Assembly (NCBI RefSeq): GCF_000511955.1
Contig: NZ_AZSU01000001.1
Span: forward strand, 160,596-224,595
DNA: 64,000 nucleotides
Direction: 5' to 3'
DNA from: [Clostridium] ultunense DSM 10521
GTDB lineage: Bacteria > Bacillota > Clostridia > Tissierellales > Tepidimicrobiaceae
The translations under genes and the position numbers were made by a program. How positions within the stretch are numbered: the first letter of the stretch is position 1; each line of letters opens with the position of its first letter. This document shows positions 54,101-62,282 of this stretch, one piece after another. The notes beneath the pieces were generated by a model that was not told the DNA's origin, did not search any database, and saw only the letters and a program-made list of their open reading frames with translations.

Positions 54101-54670
54101 GGCGAAAATGTAAATGTACTTGTATTCGATACGGAAGTCTATTCTAACACTGGAGGTCAATCATCAAAGGCTACACCAACAGCGGCAGTGGCTAAGTTTG
54201 CAGCCTCTGGTAAGAAGGTTAGAAAGAAAGACTTAGGTATGATCGCAGCTTCCTATGGCTATGTATACGTAGCACAAGTAGCTATGGGAGCCAATATGAA
54301 TCATTTGATGAGGGTATTACAAGAAGCAGAATCCTATGATGGACCATCCTTAATAATTGCCTATGCGCCATGTATTAACCATGGTATAACAACAGGAATG
54401 GGAACAAGTATTGCACAGGAAAAGAAAGCAGTAGAAACTGGATACTGGCACCTATATAGATTCGACCCAAGATTAAAAGAAGAAGGTAAGAATCCATTTG
54501 TATTAGACTCAAAAGAGCCAACTAAGCCATTTATGGATTTCTTGAATTCAGAAGTAAGGTATACATCCTTACGTCGAACCTTCCCAGATATAGCTGAAGA
54601 GTTATTTGCGGCAGCGGAGGAAGACGCAAAGGAAAGATATGAAAAATATAAAAGAATGGCAGAAGACTAG
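51140..54670 (+). CDS. nifJ: Pyruvate:ferredoxin (flavodoxin) oxidoreductase, single chain
   Basis: An 1176-residue PFOR: oxidises pyruvate to acetyl-CoA and CO2 and reduces ferredoxin, the central reaction of clostridial fermentation. Domains in order: I ([16 protein letters not shown], substrate), III and II, an inserted gamma domain, the 2x[4Fe-4S] ferredoxin domain ([18 protein letters not shown] and [12 protein letters not shown]), and the TPP domain (proximal cluster [12 protein letters not shown]; TPP motif [20 protein letters not shown] with the following SNTGGQSSK). Full length. A Rex-like operator and promoter upstream suggest NADH-linked control. Confidence 0.97.
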   Translation: [1176 protein letters not shown]

Positions 54671-54676
54671 AAATAT

Positions 54677-54708
54677 AAAAGGTAGGGACTTAGGTCCTTA
54701 CCTTTTAT
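54677..54708 (+). terminator. Rho-independent terminator after nifJ
   Basis: AAAAGGTAGGGAC / GTCCTTACCTTTT (one G-T pair) around TTAG. Confidence 0.85.
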
Positions 54709-54709
54709 T

Positions 54710-54736
54710 GGACAGCATGGACGGTTCTCGCTGTCC
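54710..54736. repeat. Palindromic dispersed-type repeat (GGACAGC...GCTGTCC)
   Basis: GGACAGC / GCTGTCC arms around ATGGACGGTTCTC. The inner GGACGGTTCTC is a recurrent motif of short intergenic repeats in many Firmicutes genomes (recalled knowledge). Single copy in this window. Confidence 0.55.
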
Positions 54737-54757
54737 CATATATGAATTATTGGATAG

Positions 54758-54781
54758 GCAGGGATTAACCCTGCTTTTTTA
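54758..54781 (+). terminator. Second terminator after nifJ
   Basis: GCAGGG / CCCTGC around ATTAA, followed by TTTTTT. Confidence 0.8.
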
Positions 54782-54844
54782 GTATTATAAACCTTACATA
54801 ATGGTCACTTTCTATGAATAATTATATTGTAGGAGGTGGCCGTT

Positions 54845-56149
54845 TTGCGCAAAATTATTTCTTTTATTTTACTTGGTTTTATATTAATTTGGACTTATAA
54901 TCTATTTATAAATAACTTTATTGTATTGGAAGAGGTAGAAGAAGAACCTTATAAGGGTATAATAGAAATATGGGATATACCTTGGGCTATTAAAGGGAAT
55001 AATTATGGATGGTTACAGGAGAGAATTAGAAACTTTGAAAGGCGAAATCCAGGGGTATATATAGAGCTTACCCAAATTGATGAAGATAGTTTAAACTCTA
55101 AGATTAAGAATAATAATACCTTGGAAGATATGCCAGATATAATTCCTGTAAATTCAAGTTTTTTTAATTCTAATATATTGGAGCCTTTAGATGAATATTT
55201 TAGTAAAGAAGAATTAGAACGGTTTAAACATCATATTTTAAAGTCTACAACGTGCAATGACAGTCTTGTGGCAATTCCCATTGGCATAGGCACCAATATT
55301 ATGTATATTAATTTAGATAAATTCCATGAAAGAGGTATTTCTCCTCCTCTAAATGGCAATTGGACTTATGAGGAGTTTGTAAATATTTTAAATCAACTTA
55401 CCTATGATTCAGATGAGGATGGTATAATAGATGAATATGGTTTTATTGCAAGTATTGGAGCTAAGGATTATAATATTTGGGGAATCATTTTATCTGACGG
55501 TGGAGAGCTAATCAATCCTAAAAGGGTGGAATATAATTTTTATGGCGAAAAGGCTATTAAAGGATTAGAAAAGGTCATTAATCTAAAAGATAAATATAAG
55601 GTGGTACCAGATTATTTTGGAATTATTAGTGAGAAAGATGCTTGGGAAATGTTTTACAAGGATCAGAAAGCTGCCATTACTATTAGCGGAGCTTGGGCAT
55701 CAAATTTTTTGGAACAGTTATATAGTAGTGGTGAAGGATTTAATTTTGATATAGTCAATTATCCAATGGGATATAAGGATTTGCCAGTGGCTCTTAGTAA
55801 TGATATAGTTTCATATGGGATTGTAAAGAAAGGAGATCCTAAAAAGACCAAAATCTGCGTTAAGTTTTTAAAATATTTGACTAATGAATCTAACCAAAAA
55901 TCATTAGAAAAAATTGGGCTGTTTACAGTGAAACGTGGAATAAAGGATATGTATACGGAGAATATTAGGATGAAGAAGATTGAGGAAAGTCTTCCATACA
56001 CAGAATATATACCTTTTGTAGATAATTGGACAGAAATAGATGCAATAGTACAAGAAGAAATAAGGAAAGCTATTCTAGGAGAAAAAGCTTCCTATGAAGC
56101 CATTGAAGATGCTAAAATAGAAATAGATAAATTAAAGAATCAAAATTGA
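54845..56149 (+). CDS. Extracellular solute-binding protein family 1 (sugar type), membrane-anchored
   Basis: About 434 residues in the fold of sugar ABC binding proteins: GIIEIWDIPWAIKGNNYGWL opening, LEDMPDIIPVNSSFFN, AIPIGIGTNIMYINLDKFHE and AAITISGAWASNFLEQ. The N-terminus (ISFILLGFILIWTYNLFIN) is a membrane anchor without the usual lipobox Cys, and no permease or ATPase genes adjoin. The permease may be elsewhere, or the protein may be a sensor partner. TTG 54845 is used because AGGAGGTGG (54831-54839) overlaps the GTG at 54836. Confidence 0.85.
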   Translation: MRKIISFILLGFILIWTYNLFINNFIVLEEVEEEPYKGIIEIWDIPWAIKGNNYGWLQERIRNFERRNPGVYIELTQIDEDSLNSKIKNNNTLEDMPDIIPVNSSFFNSNILEPLDEYFSKEELERFKHHILKSTTCNDSLVAIPIGIGTNIMYINLDKFHERGISPPLNGNWTYEEFVNILNQLTYDSDEDGIIDEYGFIASIGAKDYNIWGIILSDGGELINPKRVEYNFYGEKAIKGLEKVINLKDKYKVVPDYFGIISEKDAWEMFYKDQKAAITISGAWASNFLEQLYSSGEGFNFDIVNYPMGYKDLPVALSNDIVSYGIVKKGDPKKTKICVKFLKYLTNESNQKSLEKIGLFTVKRGIKDMYTENIRMKKIEESLPYTEYIPFVDNWTEIDAIVQEEIRKAILGEKASYEAIEDAKIEIDKLKNQN

Positions 56150-56166
56150 AATATAGGAGTGGTATT

Positions 56167-57078
56167 TTGGAAATATCTAAACTTTATACATTATTTAAAG
56201 ATAAAAGTTTTGGAGAAATATTGTTTGATGAGCCTATGAAAAACCACACCTCCTTTAAAATCGGCGGGCCAGCAGATATAATGGTAATACCTAATACAGA
56301 AAGAGAAGTTATTGAATCCATAAAATTTTGTAGGGATAATCATATAAAATATTTTATAATGGGGAATGGAACCAATCTGTTGGTTAAGGATACTGGCATA
56401 AGGGGAGTAGTTATTAAGATTGCCAATGGATTTGACAATATAGAAATAGATGGCAACAAAGTGATTTGCCAAAGTGGAACTCTAATATCTGTAATTGCAA
56501 AAGAGGCCTTGAGACAATCTTTAGCAGGTTTTGAATTTGCCAGTGGAATTCCAGGAACTATAGGTGGTGCTATTACTATGAATGCAGGAGCCTATGGGGG
56601 AGAGATGAAAGACATAGTAACTAAAGTACGAGTTCTAGATAAAAATAATAATGTAGTGGAGCTTACTAATGGAGAGATGAATTTCAGATATAGAGGTAGT
56701 ACAGTTATAGACCAGGAGCTAGTGGTTTTAGGGGTAGAGTTAGAATTGGAAGAAGGGGAGTATTCCCAAATTGAAGAGAAAATGAAAGATTTAACCCATA
56801 GACGAGTTTCCAAACAACCATTGGATTTACCCAGTGGTGGCAGTACTTTTAAAAGACCTACAGGGTTCTATGCAGGTAAACTTATAGATGATGCTGGTCT
56901 AAGAGGTATCAGATATGGAGATGCACAGATTTCTGAAAAACATTGTGGTTTTATGGTAAATCGTGGAGAGGCAACTTTTGATGAGGTTTTTACTCTTATA
57001 AAGACAGTTCAGAAAATAGTGTATGATAAATTCAATATAATGTTGGAACCAGAAATAAAAATAATCGGGGATGACTAG
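56167..57078 (+). CDS. murB: UDP-N-acetylenolpyruvoylglucosamine reductase (type II)
   Basis: About 303 residues. FAD-dependent reduction of UDP-GlcNAc-enolpyruvate to UDP-MurNAc, a cytosolic peptidoglycan step. Seen: NHTSFKIGGPADIMVIPNTE, YFIMGNGTNLLVKDTGIRGV, GFEFASGIPGTIGGAITMNA (FAD loop), RYRGSTV, LPSGGSTFKRPTGFYAGKLI (active Ser in GGSTFKRP) and DEVFTLIKTVQKIVYDKFNI. TTG 56167 with an AGGAGTGG site; the stretch from 56146 lies before it. Confidence 0.95.
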   Translation: MEISKLYTLFKDKSFGEILFDEPMKNHTSFKIGGPADIMVIPNTEREVIESIKFCRDNHIKYFIMGNGTNLLVKDTGIRGVVIKIANGFDNIEIDGNKVICQSGTLISVIAKEALRQSLAGFEFASGIPGTIGGAITMNAGAYGGEMKDIVTKVRVLDKNNNVVELTNGEMNFRYRGSTVIDQELVVLGVELELEEGEYSQIEEKMKDLTHRRVSKQPLDLPSGGSTFKRPTGFYAGKLIDDAGLRGIRYGDAQISEKHCGFMVNRGEATFDEVFTLIKTVQKIVYDKFNIMLEPEIKIIGDD

Positions 57079-57090
57079 AAAGGGAAATAG

Positions 57091-57828
57091 ATGAAAATAA
57101 CAGGAGATTATCATACTCATACCATATATAGTCATGGTAAAGGAACTATAGCGGAAAATGTAGAAACAGCTATTAAAAAAGGATTGAAAGAAATAGCTAT
57201 ATGTGACCATGGACCAGCTCATTATTTATATGGTGTAAGGAAAAACCAATTGTTTAAAATGAAAGAAGAAATAGATAGACTAAATGAGGAATATAAGAAC
57301 AAAGGAATTAGAATATTATTAGGTGTGGAGGCTAATGTAATCGGCTATGATGGGACAATAGATGTGGATGACGATATACTTAATATTATCGACATACTTT
57401 TATTAGGATATCATTATGGAGTTACCCCTAAATCCTTTAAAGATGGATTGTTTATGTATATGATAAATCCGCTGTCTAAAATATTACCCATTTGTAGAGA
57501 ACGGATTATAGAAAAGAATACTGAAGCATTGATAAAGGCTATTAATAAGTATCCAGTTGATATAATTACTCACCCAGATTCCAAAGCTAAATTAAATATT
57601 GAAAAAATTGGAGAAGCAGCTTTCGAAAAAGGAGTAGCTTTGGAAATCAATTCTAATCATAGCCAATTATCCATAGAAAATATCAAGATAGCATTGAAAA
57701 CAGGGGTAGATTTTTGCATTAATAGCGATGCTCATGATCCAAAAAATGTAGGAAATGTAGAAGATGGGATAAAAAGAGCTAAAAAAGCCAATATTCCTAT
57801 TGATAGGATTAGAAACCTAATAGATTAA
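57091..57828 (+). CDS. PHP domain metal-dependent phosphatase-like protein
   Basis: A 245-residue PHP-fold protein: DYHTHTIYSHGKGTIAENVE (metal-binding H-x-H), AICDHGPAHYLYGV, RILLGVEANVIGYDGTIDVD, PVDIITHPDSK, LEINSNHSQ, and the final FCINSDAHDPKNVG. All expected metal ligands are visible. Members include histidinol-phosphate phosphatases and YcdX-type phosphoesterases; substrate unknown. It lies between murB and rapZ in a short-spaced run. Confidence 0.88.
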   Translation: MKITGDYHTHTIYSHGKGTIAENVETAIKKGLKEIAICDHGPAHYLYGVRKNQLFKMKEEIDRLNEEYKNKGIRILLGVEANVIGYDGTIDVDDDILNIIDILLLGYHYGVTPKSFKDGLFMYMINPLSKILPICRERIIEKNTEALIKAINKYPVDIITHPDSKAKLNIEKIGEAAFEKGVALEINSNHSQLSIENIKIALKTGVDFCINSDAHDPKNVGNVEDGIKRAKKANIPIDRIRNLID

Positions 57829-57848
57829 ACCTTGGAGGTGAAACTATA

Positions 57849-58706
57849 TTGGAATTTGTAATAATTACAGGAATGTCTGGGGCAGGGAAAAGTCAAGCTA
57901 TGAAAGCTATGGAAGATATGGGTTATTATTGTATGGATAATCTACCCCCTACCTTATTACCTAAGTTTGCAGAACTTTGCCACCAGTCGAAAAGAAATAT
58001 TGATAAGGTAGCTGTGGTGGTAGATATTAGGGGAGGAATATTCTTTGAGGATCTATTTAAAGGGTTAGAAGAATTAAATGAAGAAGGAATAAAATATAGC
58101 ATTTTATTCTTAGATGCATTAGACCAGGTATTGATCAAAAGGTACAAGGAACTTAGAAGACCTCATCCTCTAAATCCTAAGGGAGGAATATTAAATGGAA
58201 TATTGGAAGAAAGAAAACTATTAGAAGAGGTAAAGAAGAAGGCGGATTTTGTTATAGATACATCTAAACTAACGATAGGAATGCTTAAAGAAGAAATTTA
58301 CAAAATATTTTTTGAAGGACTAGAATTGCGGAAGTTAACAATATCCATAGTGTCCTTTGGATTTAAACATGGTATGTTATTAGATGCAGACCTAGTATTT
58401 GACGTTAGGTTTATTCCTAACCCTTACTATGTACCAGAATTGAAAGATTTTACTGGAGAAGATGAAGATGTGAAGAGATATGTATTCCATTGGGACCAAA
58501 CCAATATATTTATGGATAAATTAATGGATATGTTGGAATTTTTGATTCCTTATTATATAAAAGAAGGCAAAACCCAGCTAATAATAGGAATAGGATGTAC
58601 TGGAGGAAAACATAGGTCTGTAGCTATTGCCAATGAGATAGAAAAAAGGCTTAAAGAGAATGAACATAGGGCTATTGTAAGTCATAGAGACTACAAATTA
58701 GCGTAA
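57849..58706 (+). CDS. rapZ: RapZ-type nucleotide-binding protein (YvcJ)
   Basis: A 285-residue P-loop protein with Walker A GMSGAGKS at residues 8-15, Walker B-like VVDIRGG, the central RRPHPLNPKGGILNGILEER, and a C-terminal YvcJ/RapZ ligand domain (FGFKHGMLLDADLVFDVRFI, IGIGCTGGKHRSVAIANEI). In Bacillus YvcJ binds GTP/ATP and affects competence; in enterobacteria RapZ controls GlmZ small RNA and glucosamine synthesis. The TTG start follows GGAGGTG. It precedes yvcK as in Bacillus. Confidence 0.93.
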   Translation: MEFVIITGMSGAGKSQAMKAMEDMGYYCMDNLPPTLLPKFAELCHQSKRNIDKVAVVVDIRGGIFFEDLFKGLEELNEEGIKYSILFLDALDQVLIKRYKELRRPHPLNPKGGILNGILEERKLLEEVKKKADFVIDTSKLTIGMLKEEIYKIFFEGLELRKLTISIVSFGFKHGMLLDADLVFDVRFIPNPYYVPELKDFTGEDEDVKRYVFHWDQTNIFMDKLMDMLEFLIPYYIKEGKTQLIIGIGCTGGKHRSVAIANEIEKRLKENEHRAIVSHRDYKLA

Positions 58707-58720
58707 AGGAGTATAGATTT

Positions 58721-59995
58721 ATGGATAAAAAATATAGACCTAGGCTAATAATTTTAGGCTGGATATCCTTGGGAGTCCTTGGAATATTTTTATTATTAAT
58801 TGGTCTTTCTAGCTTTGTATATGAATTATTTACTAACTATAGAATGGGTATAAAGATTATATTTTCAATAATTGGCATTACTCTCATTGTATTTTCCATT
58901 AAAAAATCTTTTTTTGAAATAATCAATGGAGTTAAGAAAAATGGGCTAAATGGAAATATTAATCGAAACGATATTAGCAATATGATATATAGAGAGAGAG
59001 TATTATCTAAGGGACCAAAGGTGGTAGTTATTGGAGGAGGAACTGGACTATCCGTATTGTTAAGAGGACTTAAGGAATCTACCTCCAATATAACTGCTAT
59101 TGTAACAGTAGCAGATGATGGTGGAGGTTCGGGCATATTAAGAGAGGATTTAGGTATGTTGCCTCCTGGAGATATTCGGTCTTGTATATTGGCATTGGCC
59201 AATACAGAGCCTACTATGGAAAAATTACTCCAGTATAGATTTGATGAAGGACTGTTAAAGGGACAAAATTTTGGTAACCTATTTATCGCCGCCATGAATG
59301 AAATATATGGAAGCTTTGAAATGGCCATAAAGGAAACCAGTAATGTATTAGCCGTTACTGGTAAAGTTCTACCTATGACATTAGAGGATGTAACTCTATA
59401 TGCAGTGCTGGAGAATGGACACACTATAAAAGGTGAATCTGAAATTCCCTTAAAAAATAAAGAATTGTCCAGCAGAATAAAGCGAATTTATATGGAACCA
59501 ATGGTCAGTTATCCTTTAACTGAGGCTGTAGAAGCCATAGAGGATGCGGATTTAATAGTATTAGGCCCGGGGAGTTTATATACCAGTGTAATACCTAACC
59601 TATTGGTAAATAATATTGTGGATACCATTTATAGGGCAGAGGGGCCTAAAGTATATATTACAAATGTTATGACCCAGCCAGGGGAAACCGATAGCTACAC
59701 GGTATTAGATCATGTAGAGGGTATAGTCACCCATAGTAGAGAAGATTTTTTAGATTATGTAATTGTAAATATAGAGGAAATACCAAAGGAAACCCTAACC
59801 AAATACGCCTCAGATGGATCGGAACCTGTAATTTTAGGGGGAGATGATGAAGAGATATTGAATTCTAAAGGTATACAAGTAATAAAAGGAAATTTAATAG
59901 ATATTAAAAAGGATTATATACGTCATGACTCAATAGAACTAAGTAAAATGTTAATAGATATAGCTAAAAACAAAGTAAGTAAAATCCAAATATAA
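58721..59995 (+). CDS. yvcK: YvcK family gluconeogenesis factor (CofD-like)
   Basis: A 424-residue protein: two N-terminal membrane segments (about 8-32 and 42-59), a feature found in clostridial members, then the CofD-like domain with VIGGGTGLSVLLRGLK, VADDGGGSGILREDLGMLPP, GDIRSCILALAN and LGPGSLYTSVIPNLLV. YvcK is needed for growth on gluconeogenic carbon and for correct peptidoglycan assembly in Bacillus, and binds UDP-sugars. A bidirectional terminator separates it from the convergent gene. Confidence 0.93.
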   Translation: MDKKYRPRLIILGWISLGVLGIFLLLIGLSSFVYELFTNYRMGIKIIFSIIGITLIVFSIKKSFFEIINGVKKNGLNGNINRNDISNMIYRERVLSKGPKVVVIGGGTGLSVLLRGLKESTSNITAIVTVADDGGGSGILREDLGMLPPGDIRSCILALANTEPTMEKLLQYRFDEGLLKGQNFGNLFIAAMNEIYGSFEMAIKETSNVLAVTGKVLPMTLEDVTLYAVLENGHTIKGESEIPLKNKELSSRIKRIYMEPMVSYPLTEAVEAIEDADLIVLGPGSLYTSVIPNLLVNNIVDTIYRAEGPKVYITNVMTQPGETDSYTVLDHVEGIVTHSREDFLDYVIVNIEEIPKETLTKYASDGSEPVILGGDDEEILNSKGIQVIKGNLIDIKKDYIRHDSIELSKMLIDIAKNKVSKIQI

Positions 59996-60017
59996 AGGGG
60001 CGATTTAATCGCCCCTT
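59995..60017. terminator. Bidirectional terminator
   Basis: AAGGGGCGATT / AATCGCCCCTT between yvcK and the convergent 60025 gene. Confidence 0.85.
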
Positions 60018-60024
60018 GAATCTA

Positions 60025-60546
60025 TTAACTCTTTTTTACTTCTTCAAGCATCCTAGAAATTAAATTGCCTGCAGACTTTTTAGTCAAGTTATCATAATTT
60101 ACAGAAGTATTTAGCTCATTTGCTAATTTTCTAATGGTTTCCAATTGCCTTTTAGTAGGAGGTTCCGTTTGATTAGTTATAAACTCATCTTCCATTTCAT
60201 TTTCTCTATCTTCTAAAGACAACTCCTCAAAAGCAGTCATCCCCACATTGGTCAAATCCCTTAAAACCCTTGCTTTAGCACGGGTAGAAGCCATTCTGAT
60301 TAAATGAGGCACTATAGTAGAGTTAACGGACTGGGGACTAGCATCGCCTAAATCAGTATATACTTCATTTTCCGTTGTGGCAGTGGCCTTACATATGGCT
60401 GTCATATTATTTTCTCTTGTTGGAATTTGGATTAGTTCCACCTGTATAGATTTCAAATTCCGTTGGTGAGCCAAATCTAATAGACCTTCATAGGTTACGT
60501 AGGATTTGCCCTGCAAATTTATAATAAATTTTTCATTAATACTCAT
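60025..60546 (-). CDS. Conserved protein, possible single-strand annealing-like domain
   Basis: A 173-residue cytosolic protein: N-terminal NLQGKSYVTYEGLLDLAHQR, a central segment PHLIRMASTRAKARVLRDLT followed by NVGMTAFEEL, an acidic linker, and a C-terminal helical pair PTKRQLETIRKLANELNTSV plus SAGNLISRMLEEVKK. The central block resembles text I associate with Rad52/ERF-like annealing proteins of phages, and the tail looks like a small helical DNA- or protein-binding tail. Assignment is tentative. With the M42 peptidase it interrupts the yvcK-Nudix-whiA order. Confidence 0.5.
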   Translation of the reverse strand: MSINEKFIINLQGKSYVTYEGLLDLAHQRNLKSIQVELIQIPTRENNMTAICKATATTENEVYTDLGDASPQSVNSTIVPHLIRMASTRAKARVLRDLTNVGMTAFEELSLEDRENEMEDEFITNQTEPPTKRQLETIRKLANELNTSVNYDNLTKKSAGNLISRMLEEVKKS

Positions 60547-60640
60547 TAAACCACCTCATCTATATTTTGCAAAGAATACTTTAAATTAAACCTGGAAATG
60601 TTAAACAATTATATTATATCATAGGTGGCTTATCAACATG

Positions 60641-61675
60641 TTAAGTTAAATATAGTATGCCTAACTTTATAGTGTTTTCTATAGCATTTTTATGGGTTCT
60701 TTCAAAAGAATGGGAAGCATCAACACCAGGACCGATTAATCCTACCTTAAAATCATAACCTGCCCTTAATGCTGCAGATCCATCAGACCCATAGTAGGGA
60801 TATATATCAATTTTATAATTCAAATTATTTTCTTTTGCTAAACTAACCAGTCGGTTTTTTAGTTCTAAATCATAAGGACCAGAACTGTCCTTTGCACATA
60901 TGGTTACACTATATTCATCAGAGGTTTGCCCTTCTCCAGGGGCAGCCATGTCTATAGCTATGAATTCAAAGGTTTTTTCAGGAATAGCAGCACTAGCACC
61001 ATGGCCTACTTCTTCATAATTACTAATAAAAAAATTGGTAGTATATCGAGGTTTAATATTATTATCCATTAGATATTTAGCGATTCCTAATATGGAAGCT
61101 ACACCAGCCTTGTCGTCTAAATGTCTAGATTTGACAAACCCACTTTCAGTAACAACTGTTCTAGGATCAAAGAATATAAAATCGCCTACATTAATACCTA
61201 ATTTTTCAATATCTTCTTTTGAAGAAACTTTTTCATCTAATCTAATTTCCATATTATCCATATTTCTTTCTAGAGTTTTAGTTTCCTCCCCATGGACATG
61301 GGAAGAAGCTTTAGTTGTAAGTATAGTGCCAGGGTATAATTTTCCATTACTACTTTCAATATTTACGTATTCGCCTTCTACAGTACTCCAAACATAACCT
61401 CCGACTTGGGTTAGTTTAATTCTTCCGCTAGACTTGATTTCTTTTACCATCCCGCCTAAAGTGTCTACATGGCCTGATAAGGTGATTTCTTTTTCTTGAT
61501 TTTTCCCAACAATTGTGGCAATTAATGCATCTTTATTAGTCCTATAGGTGGAAATACCCATAGAATTGAACTCCTTTTCCACAAAATCTATAGCTTTTTT
61601 TGTATTACCTGATGGACTAGGAATATTAAGCAAAGATACTAACCTGTCCACTACATAATCCACATCTAATTTCAT
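60641..61675 (-). CDS. M42 family aminopeptidase
   Basis: A 344-residue dinuclear zinc (or cobalt) aminopeptidase, tetrahedral type. Seen: LSGHVDTLGGMVKEI (His/Asp), the bridging Asp in SRHLDDKAGVASILG, EEVGHGASAA (catalytic Glu pair), FIAIDMA and the final GVDASHSFERTHKNAIENT (His). Members trim short peptides in the cytosol. AGGAGGTTT site before the ATG at 61675. Fits a peptide-fermenting lifestyle alongside the aminopeptidase P at 45729. Confidence 0.92.
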   Translation of the reverse strand: MKLDVDYVVDRLVSLLNIPSPSGNTKKAIDFVEKEFNSMGISTYRTNKDALIATIVGKNQEKEITLSGHVDTLGGMVKEIKSSGRIKLTQVGGYVWSTVEGEYVNIESSNGKLYPGTILTTKASSHVHGEETKTLERNMDNMEIRLDEKVSSKEDIEKLGINVGDFIFFDPRTVVTESGFVKSRHLDDKAGVASILGIAKYLMDNNIKPRYTTNFFISNYEEVGHGASAAIPEKTFEFIAIDMAAPGEGQTSDEYSVTICAKDSSGPYDLELKNRLVSLAKENNLNYKIDIYPYYGSDGSAALRAGYDFKVGLIGPGVDASHSFERTHKNAIENTIKLGILYLT

Positions 61676-61825
61676 AAAGAAAACCTCCTTTGAAATTTCA
61701 TTCTATATTATTATATCACCTTAGTACCATATTAAAGCAATCTATTTAAAAAAATTTAGCATAATATTTATATTTGTAGTATAATAAGCTTAATATCCAT
61801 ATAGTTAATATAATGGGAGATGGTT

Positions 61826-62230
61826 TTGGTGGTTGAAGAAGTAAGTGCTGGAGGTGTGGTGATATTTGGTAATGCCATACTTTTATTAAAAAAATTTAAT
61901 GGAGATTGGGTATTGCCTAAGGGAAGGGTAGAAAAAAATGAGAATATTAGAGAAGCTGCTATTAGAGAGGTATTGGAGGAAAGTGGTGTAAAGGCTGAGA
62001 TAATAAGATATATAGGTATGGTCCATTATACTTATAAAAATATTAAGGGTGATGAAACGGTATTTAAGACAGTCCATTGGTATCTAATGAAGGCCAATAG
62101 TATGGAATCAGTACCACAAAAAAAGGAAGGTTTTATAGAAGCTACTTTTGTCCATAAAGATAGGGTTAAAGACCTAGTTAAATATAATGATGAGAGAAAA
62201 ATACTTAAAAAGGTTTTAAAATTAATTTAG
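61826..62230 (+). CDS. Nudix hydrolase
   Basis: About 134 residues with a full Nudix box, GRVEKNENIREAAIREVLEE followed by SGV (G-x5-E-x7-R-E-U-x-E-E-x-G-U), preceded by SAGGVVIFGNAILLLKKFNG. It hydrolyses nucleoside diphosphates linked to another moiety; substrate unknown. Position before whiA matches yvcI. Start TTG 61826 or GTG 61829 is 6-9 nt after GGGAG; the ATG at 61820 abuts that site. Confidence 0.9.
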   Translation: MVVEEVSAGGVVIFGNAILLLKKFNGDWVLPKGRVEKNENIREAAIREVLEESGVKAEIIRYIGMVHYTYKNIKGDETVFKTVHWYLMKANSMESVPQKKEGFIEATFVHKDRVKDLVKYNDERKILKKVLKLI

Positions 62231-62282
62231 ATTTGATATAATCTTAACAATCTTATTGTAAAATAAAAGTAGGAGAGATATA

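Noticed and set aside
58837-59424. Minus-strand open frame of 195 codons opposite yvcK
   Set aside because: Composition (Pro/Ser/Ile-rich) is typical of antisense shadows, and yvcK is clearly the coding strand here.
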